From contig NZ_SZQF01000005.1 in NCBI RefSeq assembly GCF_005869935.1, forward strand, positions 1-64,000: 64,000 bases of DNA, written 5' to 3'. This DNA is from Winogradskyella algicola. GTDB taxonomy: Bacteria; Bacteroidota; Bacteroidia; Flavobacteriales; Flavobacteriaceae. Both the position numbers and the translations under genes were made by a program. The notes under the pieces were generated by a model. It had not been told where the DNA came from. It did no database searches and worked only from the letters and a program-made list of their open reading frames with translations. Below are positions 27,106-37,444 of the stretch, piece after piece (position 1 is the stretch's first letter; every line of letters begins with the position of its first letter).

Positions 27106-29145
27106 TTAAAGATGTAATATATCATTTATTATATAGAAAGCTTCTTGAATATGAGGATCTTTTGAGATTTTATCGCGTAACTCATTATTTAGTTTTTTAT
27201 CCTCTTCATTATAGCTTAAAATGTCATTTGTAGACCTTGTGTTTAAAACTTGGTAAATAGATTTGTTATTTTCTACCGCTATGCTATAAGCATTCCATGC
27301 TTCATTATATTTTTTATTATCATTGAAAACAAACGCTAACGATAGTGGGTAATTGCCAGTTCTATTTACATAATCGTTAATAAATATATGGTTAAATGTC
27401 TTGATTGTATCAAATATACTGTCGTTTTCTATTCGTTTTTGGCTTTTACCAACAATAGAACTATAGTCTTTTTTAGGTTTAGGTCTGTGTTTTAATGTAA
27501 CATCTGTAGCGGTATTTTCTAGACTAAAGTCTTTATACTTTTCTTGTGTTTTGTAATTGTCATAAATACCAGGAAGTGTAATATTAGGAACAATACCTAG
27601 ATTTTGGTGACTTTTGCCAGTAACTCTAAAAAATTGTCCCATAGTCAGCTTTAAGAAATTAGTTTCTTTATTATCTAAAACAGGAACAATTAACTGCGAT
27701 GTTGCCTTACCATGTGTAGTACCACCAACTATAATAGCTCTGTTATAATCTTGCATAGCACCTGCAAAAAACTCTGAAGCAGAAGCGCTAAATTGATCTA
27801 CTAAAATAACAATAGGTTTGTTAAATATACTACCACGATTAGGATCTCTTATGGTGTAGTTCTCTTCGTTTCTAACTTTAGAAATAGCTACAGGGCCTCT
27901 ATCTATAAACATACCAGAAAGATCAGCAGCTTCCTTCATAGAACCACCACCATTAAACCGCAAATCAATGATAATACCAGAAATATTTTCTTTTTGAAGT
28001 TTATAAATCTGCTTTGCAACATCGTTAGCTACTCCCAAACCATTTATAGATTCGGTATCTGTATAAAAACTTGGGATTTGAATATAGCCAATGTTCACCG
28101 TTTCGGATAAAACAAAACCTGTGATAGAATTGCCTTCTACTTCTAAACTGCTTTTACCTAATTTAATGGATTTAATTTGCCCATTTTTCTTTTTTATTCT
28201 GAAAGTGATTTCATCAATGTTGTCATCATTAATAAAACTAGTAATGGTTTCGTTTGAAAGGCAATAACTCTCTATGGTTCCTCTTTTACTGGTTAAAGAT
28301 AATATGACATCATTAATCTCAAACTCACCATTTTTAAATGCAGTACTTCCTGGAGAGATATATGAAATAACAATATCACCATTATTGTTTTTTGTGGTTT
28401 CTATACCGAAGGACAGTTGAGAATTAGAAACGGATTTTTCAAATTGCGTTTTGTCTGAAGCACTTAAGTATGCGGAATTGGGATCTTGGTATTTAGCTAA
28501 AGCATCTAAAAAAGAAACTTCAACAAAGCGATTAATGCCTCCTAAACTATTTTCAAATTCTTGAAGAAGGCATATCTCATTATCAATAACCTTTGGTTTT
28601 ATGGCTTTTTCTAATTCCTTAAAGTTTGAGATTATATCTTCTAAAATAGAATCATTCTCTACCAATTTTCTGAGAATTCTATAACGTACTCTTTTGCTCC
28701 AATACTTTTTTAGAGCATTTGTATCTTTAAAATAATTATAGTTTTTATCAGATTTATAGTATAGACTATCTGTACCAGAATAGTCTAAATTTTCATTTTT
28801 AAGTGTTTCTAAAAACGTCTTTGATGCAGCAATACGGTTTGATAATACTTCTGAATAACGTTTAATAAAATCACATTGTTTATTGTTGATAAAGTCATCA
28901 AACATAAATTCATCTGCTTTAAAACTTTCTATGTCAGATTGAAGAAAAAAGCGTTGATGTTCATCTATTTTATTTAAGAATAACTTAAAGACTCCTTTAG
29001 AAAGGCTGTCATTAACTGCTTTTGGGCTGTAGTGTGAATCTGCAATAATGGTGTTTACCGCTTGTAAATCTTTACAAAAAGAAACATTTTGAGCCTGAAG
29101 ACAACTAGAAATAAATAGAATTAAAGCAGTAAAATAAAATTTCAT
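27106..29145 (-). CDS. Carboxy-terminal processing peptidase (S41, Prc-like)
   Basis: A 679-aa periplasmic protease with a signal peptide (LILFISSCLQAQ). The N-terminal helical domain is followed by a PDZ domain (about residues 235-330; SPGSTAFKNGEFEINDVILS), the S41 core (IIDLRFNGGGSMKEA) and a C-terminal DUF3340-like helical part. The Ser-Lys dyad is probably Ser455 (FSASASEFFAGAM) and Lys480 (GGTTHGKATSQ), with the 25-residue spacing of E. coli Prc. It trims C-termini of envelope proteins. It lies 21 nt after the pterin dehydratase gene. Confidence 0.9.
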   Translation of the reverse strand: MKFYFTALILFISSCLQAQNVSFCKDLQAVNTIIADSHYSPKAVNDSLSKGVFKLFLNKIDEHQRFFLQSDIESFKADEFMFDDFINNKQCDFIKRYSEVLSNRIAASKTFLETLKNENLDYSGTDSLYYKSDKNYNYFKDTNALKKYWSKRVRYRILRKLVENDSILEDIISNFKELEKAIKPKVIDNEICLLQEFENSLGGINRFVEVSFLDALAKYQDPNSAYLSASDKTQFEKSVSNSQLSFGIETTKNNNGDIVISYISPGSTAFKNGEFEINDVILSLTSKRGTIESYCLSNETITSFINDDNIDEITFRIKKKNGQIKSIKLGKSSLEVEGNSITGFVLSETVNIGYIQIPSFYTDTESINGLGVANDVAKQIYKLQKENISGIIIDLRFNGGGSMKEAADLSGMFIDRGPVAISKVRNEENYTIRDPNRGSIFNKPIVILVDQFSASASEFFAGAMQDYNRAIIVGGTTHGKATSQLIVPVLDNKETNFLKLTMGQFFRVTGKSHQNLGIVPNITLPGIYDNYKTQEKYKDFSLENTATDVTLKHRPKPKKDYSSIVGKSQKRIENDSIFDTIKTFNHIFINDYVNRTGNYPLSLAFVFNDNKKYNEAWNAYSIAVENNKSIYQVLNTRSTNDILSYNEEDKKLNNELRDKISKDPHIQEAFYIINDILHL

Positions 29146-29166
29146 AGCGAAGAATGCTGATAGGTA

Positions 29167-29454
29167 TTATTCATCAGCTTCTACAATAGCTTCTATGGCT
29201 TCAGCTAGGTCAAAATCTTTTTGTGTTACACCATCAGCATCATGCGTAGATAACGAAATATTTAAAACATTATAAACATTGCTCCAATTTGGGTGGTGAT
29301 TTAAGGCCTCACATTCAAAAGCAATCCTGCTCATGGCACTAAAGCAATCTTTAAAGTTGTCAAATTCTAATTCTACATGTATGGCGTTATCATAATATTC
29401 CCATTCTGGAAAACGTAGTAATTTCTTTTCTATAGTAGCTTTGTCTAATTTCAT
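29167..29454 (-). CDS. phhB: 4a-hydroxytetrahydrobiopterin dehydratase
   Basis: A 95-aa pterin-4a-carbinolamine dehydratase. The active-site block ALNHHPNWSNVYN and the later STHDADGVTQKD carry the conserved histidines. It recycles the pterin cofactor after aromatic amino acid hydroxylation; no hydroxylase gene is in this window. Normal family length. First of a minus-strand run with prc and the coiled-coil protein. Confidence 0.92.
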   Translation of the reverse strand: MKLDKATIEKKLLRFPEWEYYDNAIHVELEFDNFKDCFSAMSRIAFECEALNHHPNWSNVYNVLNISLSTHDADGVTQKDFDLAEAIEAIVEADE

Positions 29455-29524
29455 CTAATTAAAAATTTGTAAAACCTATGGTACATTTATTTCATTACTA
29501 TGGTGAGCATAACTTTTATTTATC

Positions 29525-29547
29525 AAATGCCCATTATAGGCTTTCAT
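29525..29547. repeat. Second copy of a 23-nt near-palindrome
   Basis: This stretch matches the rsmD 3' hairpin (13208-13230) except one base that breaks one pair of the stem (GCCCA-TTA-TAGGC). Only two copies were seen in the window. Confidence 0.5.
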
Positions 29548-29605
29548 AGGTTGAATTAATAATTTATTAGTCGAAATTTAAGAAAATACCGTAAAGTAGT
29601 CAAGA

Positions 29606-30436
29606 TTATTTTATAAGTTCTTCTAAAACCTTGTCGCTAGTAATCTGAAGATGCTTCGGTAATTTATTAAATTTTGGTAAAACGGCAAGGTAACGGTCGT
29701 CATTCGTAGTGTAAACATGTTTCAATGATACTTTTTTAGGGCTAATTGCTTCTAAAATTTGCTTTACGAATTCATCATGATGTACTAAATCTGTACTTCC
29801 TAAATGAAATATCCCATACTTCTCACGGTTAATGATATAATGAATTTGCTGCGTTACTTTTTTATCCAAGGTAACATTCATTATTAAGTTGGGAAAGATT
29901 TCAACCGATTCGTTTTCAGAAATAAATAGTTTCATTTCCTGAATTCTTGGACATTGCTGCCCAAAAACCATAGGTAATCTCAATATCGCTACTTGCTTCT
30001 TAGGTAAGCGAAGTAACATGTTCTCTATTTTTATTTTGAAATGACCATAGATACTATGACTTAGCGTTTTGTCTAACTCGTAACTTGGATATTTACTATA
30101 AGCATCAAATACATTAGCAGAGGACAAGAAAATGATTTTTGTGCCATTCTCTAATGCATACTCAGCGATGTGTTGATGTGTAATGGTCTGTGCATTAAAA
30201 TCGCCTCTTATGGCTGAAATAACAATTGTGGGTTTTGTAGCTTCTAAAATTTCGTAAACATCATCTTCTTCTACATTATAATTGAAGAATTGCTTATTGC
30301 TCTCAAAAATCTTTTTTGGAGTTCTATTGGTGCCAAAGGTTTTAAAATAGGGTCCTAGCTCTTTGTAAATTGCATTACCGATGTATCCACTAGCACCAAG
30401 AATAAGGATTCTGTGTTTGTTTAAATTCTTCTTCAT
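29606..30436 (-). CDS. NAD-dependent epimerase/RmlD-like SDR protein
   Basis: A 276-aa extended short-chain dehydrogenase. NAD-binding ILILGASGYIGNAIY, then SSANVF, catalytic YGHFK (Y-x3-K) and ILRLPMVFG. Closest in layout to RmlD (dTDP-4-dehydrorhamnose reductase) but there are no sugar-nucleotide genes nearby, so the substrate is open. It is 28 nt downstream of gcvT. Confidence 0.8.
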   Translation of the reverse strand: MKKNLNKHRILILGASGYIGNAIYKELGPYFKTFGTNRTPKKIFESNKQFFNYNVEEDDVYEILEATKPTIVISAIRGDFNAQTITHQHIAEYALENGTKIIFLSSANVFDAYSKYPSYELDKTLSHSIYGHFKIKIENMLLRLPKKQVAILRLPMVFGQQCPRIQEMKLFISENESVEIFPNLIMNVTLDKKVTQQIHYIINREKYGIFHLGSTDLVHHDEFVKQILEAISPKKVSLKHVYTTNDDRYLAVLPKFNKLPKHLQITSDKVLEELIK

Positions 30437-30464
30437 TAATGTCCTTCAACCTATTTAAAACCAA

Positions 30465-31547
30465 CTACCCTTTATAAAACGGTAATTTTACAACCGTTGC
30501 AGGAATAGCCTTTTTACGCACCTGAATATTTATCTTACTATCTACTTTAGAGAACACTTTAGGTACATAACCCAAGCCAATGCCAATCCCTAAGCTAGGG
30601 CTCATTGTCCCAGAAGTAACATTACCAATTATGTTTCCATTGTTATCTACTATGTCATAACCATGACGTGGAATTCCTCTTTCATCTAACTTAAAAGCGA
30701 CTAATTTGCGCTCTGGTGTGCGTTCTTTTTCTGCTTGTAAGGCTTCACTGTTTGTAAATTCTTTGTTGAATTTACAAATCCAACTCAAACCAGCTTCAAT
30801 TGGCGACGTAGTATCATCTATATCATTTCCATATAAACAATAACCCATTTCTAAGCGTAATGTGTCTCTTGCTGCTAAGCCAATTGGTTTAATGCCAAAG
30901 TCAGCACCAGCTTCTAATACTTTATCCCAAATTTGCTTTACTTCAGAGTTTTTACAATAAATCTCAAAACCACCACTTCCAGTATAACCTGTAGCGGAGA
31001 TAATGACATGCTCTATACCTGCAAAATCACCAACCACAAAATTGTAGAATTTAATAGCAGATAAATCATGACTTGATAATGACTGCATAGCTTCAACAGC
31101 TTTTGGACCTTGAATTGCTAAAAGTGAATAATCTTCACTTAAATCTCGCATATCTGCACCAACATCATTTTTTGACGAAATCCAATTCCAGTCTTTTTCA
31201 ATATTACTAGCATTAACAACAAGTAGATAAGTTTCGTCTTTAACCTTGTATATGATCAGATCATCTACAATGCCACCATCATCATTTGGTAAACAACTGT
31301 ATTGCGCTTTTCCTATTTCTAATTTTGAAGCGTCATTACTCGATACTTTTTGAATAAGCTCTAAAGCATGTGGGCCTTCAATTAAAAATTCACCCATATG
31401 AGACACATCAAAAACACCAACAGCTTTACGTACAGTTTCGTGTTCTATGTTTACACCTTCATATTGTACAGGCATATTGTATCCTGCAAAAGGAACCATT
31501 TTAGCACCTAAAGCAATGTGAGTTTCTGTTAAAGCAGTATTCTTCAT
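30465..31547 (-). CDS. gcvT: Glycine cleavage system T protein (aminomethyltransferase)
   Basis: A 360-aa GcvT of normal length. Motifs: [40 protein letters not shown] (folate binding) and [16 protein letters not shown]. It transfers the methylene from the H-protein aminomethyl group to tetrahydrofolate. The frame could open at TTG 31550, but ATG 31547 is preferred; a TATTTTTG -7 box lies at 31574-31567. No glycine riboswitch seen upstream. gcvH and gcvP are not in the window. Confidence 0.95.
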   Translation of the reverse strand: MKNTALTETHIALGAKMVPFAGYNMPVQYEGVNIEHETVRKAVGVFDVSHMGEFLIEGPHALELIQKVSSNDASKLEIGKAQYSCLPNDDGGIVDDLIIYKVKDETYLLVVNASNIEKDWNWISSKNDVGADMRDLSEDYSLLAIQGPKAVEAMQSLSSHDLSAIKFYNFVVGDFAGIEHVIISATGYTGSGGFEIYCKNSEVKQIWDKVLEAGADFGIKPIGLAARDTLRLEMGYCLYGNDIDDTTSPIEAGLSWICKFNKEFTNSEALQAEKERTPERKLVAFKLDERGIPRHGYDIVDNNGNIIGNVTSGTMSPSLGIGIGLGYVPKVFSKVDSKINIQVRKKAIPATVVKLPFYKG

Positions 31548-31566
31548 CAATTGTATATTTTATTTC

Positions 31567-31574
31567 CAAAAATA
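31567..31574 (-). promoter_or_regulatory. Candidate -7 box for gcvT
   Basis: Minus strand reads TATTTTTG (TAnnTTTG), 19 nt before the ATG at 31547 and downstream of the terminator of the previous gene. Confidence 0.4.
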
Positions 31575-31635
31575 GGATTATGGTTGGTTTTAAAAAGTTG
31601 CGCTAAATTAAAGAATTTTTATGGCTTATTATCAT

Positions 31636-31667
31636 AAAAAAAGCCACCAAATTTCGGTAGCTTTTTT
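31636..31667 (-). terminator. Intrinsic terminator after the OMP gene
   Basis: AAAAAGCCACC-AAATTTC-GGTAGCTTTTTT, one C/A mismatch, with A and T runs on both sides. It separates the barrel gene from gcvT. Confidence 0.75.
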
Positions 31668-31684
31668 GATATATTTTTTAATAG

Positions 31685-32161
31685 TTAGAACTGATATCTA
31701 ATACCCAAGGCAATATCAAAATCTAAGTCATCTCTAAAGTCTCCAAAGCCAAGTTCTGGTCTAAAATCTAATGATAGTAATAGAGGAATATCAAAATTAT
31801 ATTCTATACCTATGTCACCAGCTACAAAGACAAATGTTTCATCATCAAAATCGCCATCATCAAAGCTGTAAGAGCCTAAGCCTCCACCAGCACCAGCATA
31901 CCAGTTAAAGTTTCCATCTAATTGCCAAACCCATTGATACAAACCAGTTAGTTTAAAGCCATCGTAATCATTTCCACTTCTCCATCCCAAGTCTGCTTCT
32001 AGTCGATTGTTATCACCAAGAGCGCGCTGATATGATATTTCTGCACCAAAGCCATCGCTATCTCCAAGTCTAAGACCGATAGCGTTATCAGCAATTTCTT
32101 GAGCGCTAGCAGCAAAAGTAAAACTTGTAAAAACTGTAAGTAATAAAATTATTTTTTTCAT
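31685..32161 (-). CDS. Small outer-membrane beta-barrel protein
   Basis: A 158-aa protein with a signal peptide (KKIILLLTVFTSFTFAASAQ) and about eight amphipathic strands rich in Gly and Asp (AIGLRLGDSDGFGAEISYQ; WYAGAGGGLGSYSF), ending DIALGIRYQF with the terminal aromatic of outer-membrane barrels. Function unknown. Monocistronic with its own terminator. Confidence 0.75.
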   Translation of the reverse strand: MKKIILLLTVFTSFTFAASAQEIADNAIGLRLGDSDGFGAEISYQRALGDNNRLEADLGWRSGNDYDGFKLTGLYQWVWQLDGNFNWYAGAGGGLGSYSFDDGDFDDETFVFVAGDIGIEYNFDIPLLLSLDFRPELGFGDFRDDLDFDIALGIRYQF

Positions 32162-32306
32162 AAGAATTTTAAGTTTTAGTGTTTATATTTCAAAAAAGTT
32201 GTTTCGTTGTCTCTGACTATAACGACGAAATTATGTTAAAATTGAGTTTGAACAATGATATTTAAGACAACATTAATAATCGTTAATGTTGAATATTTGA
32301 ATTAAC

Positions 32307-35243
32307 ATGGCTGCAAATTTAGAATCACATTTACAGATCTTAAGCAAGAATTTAGAGGGCGAATTTTACTTTGATGATTTAATGTTAAAGCTTTATGCGA
32401 CCGATGCATCAGTATATAGAATGCTACCAACAGCTGTGGCATTGCCTAAAACAATAGCAGATATTAAAAAGCTTATTGCATTTGCAAATACCCATAAAAT
32501 AGGACTTATACCCAGAACTGCTGGAACTTCTCTTGCAGGGCAAGTCGTGGGTAAAGGTATTATAGTAGATGTCTCTAAGTATTTTACTAAAATTATAAAT
32601 ATCAATGAGGTTAAAAAAACTGTCACAGTTCAACCTGGTGTGGTTAGAGACCAACTAAATAATTATCTAATGCCATTCGGATTGTTTTTTGGACCTAATA
32701 CCTCCACATCAAATCGTTGTATGATTGGTGGCATGGTAGGTAATAATTCTTCAGGAACTACATCTATTCAGTATGGTGTAACACGAGATAAAGTCCTTAG
32801 TTTAAAAACGCTTTTAAGTGATGGGAGTGAAGCTACCTTTGAGACAATAACAAGAGATGATTTTCTTCAAAAAACAAAAGAAAGTACTCTTGAAGGGCAT
32901 ATTTACAAATCAATTTATGAAGAATTAAAATCAGAATCTGTACAAAAACAGATTAAGGAAAACTTCCCTAAAGCCAGTATTCATAGAAGAAATACAGGTT
33001 ATGCGATTGATGAATTAATTAAATCTGAAGTTTTCTCTAATTCGGCATCTGAGCGTAGTCAAAGTTCAAAATTCAACATGTGCAAATTGCTAGCAGGAAG
33101 TGAAGGTACGCTTGCATTTACAACAGAAATAACACTACAATTAGATGACTTACCACCCAAGAATAGTGCTATGGTAGCTTTTCATTTTGAAAGCATAGCA
33201 AATTGTATGAAGGCTGTAAAACCATTAATGCAACACAATTTGCATACTTGTGAGATGATGGATGACACTATATTAAATCTCACAAAGCATAATAAAATGC
33301 AGCAAGAAAACAGAGTATTTATAGAAGGAAATCCTACAGCTATTTTAATGTGCGAGCTAAAAGCTGAAACTCAAGGCGCATTAGATCTTGAAATTAAAAA
33401 CCTTGTAAAGACAGCTGATGAGCTTGGTTTAAGTTATGCAGCACCAATCCTTAAAGGAGAAAACATAGCCAAAGCCATAGAATTACGTAAAGCCGGTTTA
33501 GGACTTTTAGGTAACATGATTGGTGATAAAAAAGCAGTGGCTTGTATTGAAGATACTGCTGTGGCTTTAGATGATTTGGATGCTTACATTGAAGAGTTCA
33601 CAACTCTTATGAAATCATATAACCAAAACGCAGTGTACTATGCGCATGCTGGTGCTGGTGAATTGCATTTGCGACCAATTTTAGATTTAAAACAGTCTAA
33701 GGATGTTAAATTGTTTAGAGCTATAACCACTGATGTAGCCAAACTTGTAAAGAAATATCAAGGCTCAATGTCTGGCGAACATGGTGATGGAATTGTGCGT
33801 GCAGAGTTTATTCCTTTAATGATTGGTGAAGCAAATTATCAATTATTAAAACGGATAAAATTAGCTTTTGATGTTGATAATATTTTTAATCCTGGAAAAA
33901 TTGTAGATGCTTTTCCGATGGATAAAAATTTACGGTACGAAACTGATAGAGAAGAACGACAAATAGAAACGTTTTTAGATTTTTCGCACTCCAAAGGTAT
34001 TCTTCGTGAAGCCGAAAAATGCAATGGCTCTGGTGATTGTAGAAAATTACCAGAGTTTGGTGGAGTAATGTGTCCGAGTTACAGAGCTACACGAAACGAA
34101 AAAGATACCACAAGAGCGCGAGCTAATGCGTTACGTGAGTATTTAACAAATTCTGAAAAGCAAAATAAATTTAACCATCAAGAATTAAAAGATGTTTTTA
34201 GCCTTTGCCTAAGCTGTAAAGCATGTGCGAGCGAATGTCCAAGTAGTGTAGATGTTGCAAGCTTAAAAGCCGAATTTTTATATCAATATCAAAAAGAAAA
34301 CGGAGTAACTTTTAAAGATAAGTTTTATGCCAATGCAACTAAGTATAACAGAATGGCATCTCGTTTTCCTAGTTTAGCTAATGTATTATTTACAACAAAA
34401 TTTATACGAGGTTTTATGAATGCTTCTTTAGATCTTCATCCTAAAAGAAGTTTGCCTTTGTTTTCTAAATCATTTTCTAAATGGGCTAAAAAGAAATCAT
34501 TTCTTGTACGAAACCCAATTAAAGAAGTTTACTTGTTTGTAGATGAGTTTAGTAACTCTTTAGAATTTGATATAGTTTTAGATCTTAAAGTATTACTTTT
34601 TAATTTAGGGTATAATGTTATAGATATAAGCCATTTAGAAAGTGGTAGAAGTTTTTTGTCTAAAGGGTTTTTAAAAGAGGCTAAGGCTATAGCTGATAAG
34701 AATATAACGTTCTTTAAAAATTGTATTAATGACGATTTTCCTTTGATAGGTATAGAACCTTCAGCCATATTAACATTTAAAGATGAATACTTAAAATTAG
34801 CAGATGATAAAACGGCAGCAAAATCTATTGCAGATCGTACTTTTTTGATAGAAGAGTTCATTCAAAATGAAATTGAAATAGGTAACATTACTTCCAATGA
34901 ATTTACCAAAGAAAGCAAAACGATTAAATTTCATGGCCATTGCTATCAAAAGGCGTCAGGTAATCAAAAATCAAGTTTCGATATTCTTAATTTACCAAAA
35001 AATTACAAAGTTACCATAATACCAAGTGGCTGCTGTGGAATGGCAGGTAGTTTCGGCTATGAAAAAGATAACTATGAAATTAGTATGCAAATAGGCGAGC
35101 AAACGTTGTTTCCTGCTGTAAGAAAAGCGACAAATGATACTATAATTGCAGCAAATGGCACAAGTTGTAGACATCAAATAAAAGATGGTACAGGACGTGT
35201 TGCTAAGCATCCTGTTTCAATTCTTAGAGAAGCTTTAGTTTAA
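32307..35243 (+). CDS. FAD-linked oxidase with Fe-S C-terminal half (YdiJ/D-2-hydroxyacid dehydrogenase-like)
   Basis: A 978-aa fusion. Residues about 40-260 form a FAD-binding type 4 domain (GLIPRTAGTSLAGQ; MIGGMVGNNSSG) and about 290-555 the FAD-oxidase C domain (HAGAGELHLRP; GEHGDGIVRAEF). Cysteine motifs follow: CNGSGDC near 571, CLSCKACASECPSS near 634, and a CCG-type GCCGMAGSFG near 909. This is the layout of E. coli YdiJ (about 1018 aa), a D-2-hydroxyglutarate dehydrogenase; D-lactate is the other common substrate. It ends overlapping the convergent LpxH-like gene by 9 nt. Confidence 0.88.
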   Translation: MAANLESHLQILSKNLEGEFYFDDLMLKLYATDASVYRMLPTAVALPKTIADIKKLIAFANTHKIGLIPRTAGTSLAGQVVGKGIIVDVSKYFTKIININEVKKTVTVQPGVVRDQLNNYLMPFGLFFGPNTSTSNRCMIGGMVGNNSSGTTSIQYGVTRDKVLSLKTLLSDGSEATFETITRDDFLQKTKESTLEGHIYKSIYEELKSESVQKQIKENFPKASIHRRNTGYAIDELIKSEVFSNSASERSQSSKFNMCKLLAGSEGTLAFTTEITLQLDDLPPKNSAMVAFHFESIANCMKAVKPLMQHNLHTCEMMDDTILNLTKHNKMQQENRVFIEGNPTAILMCELKAETQGALDLEIKNLVKTADELGLSYAAPILKGENIAKAIELRKAGLGLLGNMIGDKKAVACIEDTAVALDDLDAYIEEFTTLMKSYNQNAVYYAHAGAGELHLRPILDLKQSKDVKLFRAITTDVAKLVKKYQGSMSGEHGDGIVRAEFIPLMIGEANYQLLKRIKLAFDVDNIFNPGKIVDAFPMDKNLRYETDREERQIETFLDFSHSKGILREAEKCNGSGDCRKLPEFGGVMCPSYRATRNEKDTTRARANALREYLTNSEKQNKFNHQELKDVFSLCLSCKACASECPSSVDVASLKAEFLYQYQKENGVTFKDKFYANATKYNRMASRFPSLANVLFTTKFIRGFMNASLDLHPKRSLPLFSKSFSKWAKKKSFLVRNPIKEVYLFVDEFSNSLEFDIVLDLKVLLFNLGYNVIDISHLESGRSFLSKGFLKEAKAIADKNITFFKNCINDDFPLIGIEPSAILTFKDEYLKLADDKTAAKSIADRTFLIEEFIQNEIEIGNITSNEFTKESKTIKFHGHCYQKASGNQKSSFDILNLPKNYKVTIIPSGCCGMAGSFGYEKDNYEISMQIGEQTLFPAVRKATNDTIIAANGTSCRHQIKDGTGRVAKHPVSILREALV

Positions 35244-36086
35244 CTTTTTCTTTTTGGGTTGCTCTACAATGGTAATGGCAGCAATAAGATCTTTAACATC
35301 CATATCCTTTAGATCTTCGTCGGCAAAGAAAGGAGAGAGTTTATCGTTATTGTAGTTATAGACTTTCCAGCGTTTAAATTGATACTCCAATGCCGTAAAA
35401 TTCTCTACCCAATCACCAGAGTTTAAATAGGTGGTTTTACCGTGCTTGTTTTCTTTAATAAGCATTTTTGGCTGATGTATATGACCGCAAACCACATAAT
35501 CATAACCATTTTCTATCGCAAGATCAGTAGCAACTTTTTCAAAGTCATTTATATACTTCACAGCACCTTTAACACTGTTTTTAATGCGTTTAGAAAGGGA
35601 ATATCGCTCTTTTCCAAGCTTCTCTAATCCCCAATTCACCACGCTATTCATTAAAATTAAAAGGTCGTATCCCCAACCACCAAGCTTGGCAAGCCATTTA
35701 GCATTTTGTATAGAAATGTCAAAAACATCACCATGAAAAAACCATGCCTTTTTACCATCTAAATCAAGTACAAGTTTGTTTACAATAGAGATGTTTCCGA
35801 TGGCTGTATCGGTAAATTTTCTTAGCATCTCATCATGATTGCCTGTAATGTAAATTACTTCAGTGCCATTTGCCGCAAAGTCCATGATTTTTTTAATGAC
35901 ACTTAAATGAGATTTTGGAAAGTAACGTTTTTTAAATTGCCAGATATCAACAATATCACCGTTAAGAATTAACTTCTTAGGCTCAATACTGTTTAAGTAG
36001 GTTAAAAGTTGTTTGGCTTGGCAGCCAAACGTTCCTAAATGAACATCTGATATTACCGCTATTTCTACTTTTCTCTTTAAATTCAA
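35235..36086 (-). CDS. Metallophosphoesterase, LpxH-like UDP-2,3-diacylglucosamine hydrolase
   Basis: A 283-aa calcineurin-like phosphoesterase. Metal motifs in order: ISDVHLGT, LNGDIVDIW, ITGNHDEM, FHGDVFD and VVCGHIHQPK. The WQFKKRYFP stretch and overall layout fit the LpxH-like branch of Bacteroidota that cleaves UDP-2,3-diacylglucosamine in lipid A synthesis. Substrate inferred. The Lys-rich tail (EQPKKKKLN) overlaps the convergent dehydrogenase gene by 9 nt. Confidence 0.82.
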   Translation of the reverse strand: MNLKRKVEIAVISDVHLGTFGCQAKQLLTYLNSIEPKKLILNGDIVDIWQFKKRYFPKSHLSVIKKIMDFAANGTEVIYITGNHDEMLRKFTDTAIGNISIVNKLVLDLDGKKAWFFHGDVFDISIQNAKWLAKLGGWGYDLLILMNSVVNWGLEKLGKERYSLSKRIKNSVKGAVKYINDFEKVATDLAIENGYDYVVCGHIHQPKMLIKENKHGKTTYLNSGDWVENFTALEYQFKRWKVYNYNNDKLSPFFADEDLKDMDVKDLIAAITIVEQPKKKKLN

Positions 36087-36293
36087 GGCTAAAAATCAAT
36101 GCTACAAATTACATCTATAGTTATTAACTGATTGTAATGAGATAATTAACTAACTATGAGCAAACTGTTACGAAATTGTTATGAGAAAAGGTGTTTTAAA
36201 CCTCTAAATTTAAAGTTGGCAGATGCCTCAAAAAACAGTTGATGATTTTTGTTTCTCTAATAATACATTTACATTAGCGTAAAATAAGAATTA

Positions 36294-37364
36294 ATGGCAG
36301 GAAATTCTTTCGGAAAACTATTTAAACTCACCACTTTTGGTGAATCTCATGGTGTTGCAATAGGTGGAATAATTGATGGATGTCCATCGGGTTTAAAATT
36401 AGATTTTGAGGCAATTCAAAACGAATTAAATAGACGTAAACCAGGACAGTCTAAAATTGTAACGCAACGTAAAGAACCAGATACAGTAGAATTTTTGTCT
36501 GGTATTTTTGAAGGCGTAACAACAGGAACTCCAATAGGTTTTGTAATAAAAAACACCAACCAAAAATCAAAAGATTATTCGCATATCAAAGATGTGTATA
36601 GACCAAGTCATGCAGACTACACTTACGATAAAAAATACGGTGTAAGAGATTACAGAGGCGGAGGAAGAAGTTCTGCACGTGAAACAGCAAGTAGAGTAGT
36701 GGCTGGTGCTATTGCTAAACAAATGTTATCCTCAATAAAGATTAATGCTTTTACGTCTTCTGTTGGTGATATTTTTATAGATAAACCTTATCAGGATTTA
36801 GATTTTAGTAAAATTGAATCTAATATCATCCGTTGTCCTGACGAAACTTCGGCAGAAAAAATGATTAGCAAGGTTCAAGAAGTAAGAAAAAAGGGCGATA
36901 CTATTGGTGGCACTGTAACTTGCGTATTACAAAATGTACCAGCAGGATTGGGCGAGCCTGTTTTTGACAAACTACACGCTGAGCTAGGCAAAGCCATGTT
37001 ATCGATAAACGCAGTAAAAGGCTTTGAGTATGGAAGTGGTTTCTGTGGTGCAAAAATGATTGGTAGCGAACATAACGATAAGTTTAATGAGGATGGCTCA
37101 ACACAAACTAACTTGTCTGGCGGTATACAGGGTGGTATTAGTAACGGTATGGACATTTACTTTAGAGTTGCCTTTAAGCCAGTTGCTACAACCTTACAAA
37201 AACAAGAAACCATAAATAGCAAAGGAGAAACTGTTGAAATGCAAGGCAAGGGACGTCATGACCCTTGTGTGGTACCAAGAGCTGTGCCCATTGTAGAAGC
37301 AATGGCTACTTTGGTTTTAGCAGATTATGTACTCCTTCGTAGGCAGGAGTCTAAAGACTGGTAA
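36294..37364 (+). CDS. aroC: Chorismate synthase
   Basis: A 356-aa FMN-dependent enzyme that makes chorismate from EPSP. Motifs: [55 protein letters not shown] and the C-terminal [19 protein letters not shown]. The last codons after ADYVLLR lie in a palindromic sequence (37331-37350) and read RQESKDW, unlike a typical AroC end, so the C-terminal tail may derive from a short repeat insertion. Confidence 0.96.
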   Translation: MAGNSFGKLFKLTTFGESHGVAIGGIIDGCPSGLKLDFEAIQNELNRRKPGQSKIVTQRKEPDTVEFLSGIFEGVTTGTPIGFVIKNTNQKSKDYSHIKDVYRPSHADYTYDKKYGVRDYRGGGRSSARETASRVVAGAIAKQMLSSIKINAFTSSVGDIFIDKPYQDLDFSKIESNIIRCPDETSAEKMISKVQEVRKKGDTIGGTVTCVLQNVPAGLGEPVFDKLHAELGKAMLSINAVKGFEYGSGFCGAKMIGSEHNDKFNEDGSTQTNLSGGIQGGISNGMDIYFRVAFKPVATTLQKQETINSKGETVEMQGKGRHDPCVVPRAVPIVEAMATLVLADYVLLRRQESKDW

Positions 37365-37438
37365 TGAATTTTTGCGGAAGCAGACATTTAAGAAAATAAA
37401 AGTAAGTTTAATTAAAAAGATTCCTGCATTCGCAGGAA
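37331..37438. repeat. Two related TCCTnCnTnCG...AGGA palindromes
   Basis: ACTCCTTCGTAGGCAGGAGT (37331-37350, inside the aroC 3' end) and TTCCTGC-ATTC-GCAGGAA (37421-37438, ending 6 nt before the symporter ATG) share the same imperfect palindrome. The second is a perfect 7-bp stem with a 4-nt loop. They look like members of a short dispersed palindromic family. Confidence 0.55.
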
Positions 37439-37444
37439 GTATAT

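Noticed and set aside
31548..31684. Glycine riboswitch upstream of gcvT
   Set aside because: The leader is short and mainly holds the terminator of the preceding gene; no riboswitch-like core was seen.
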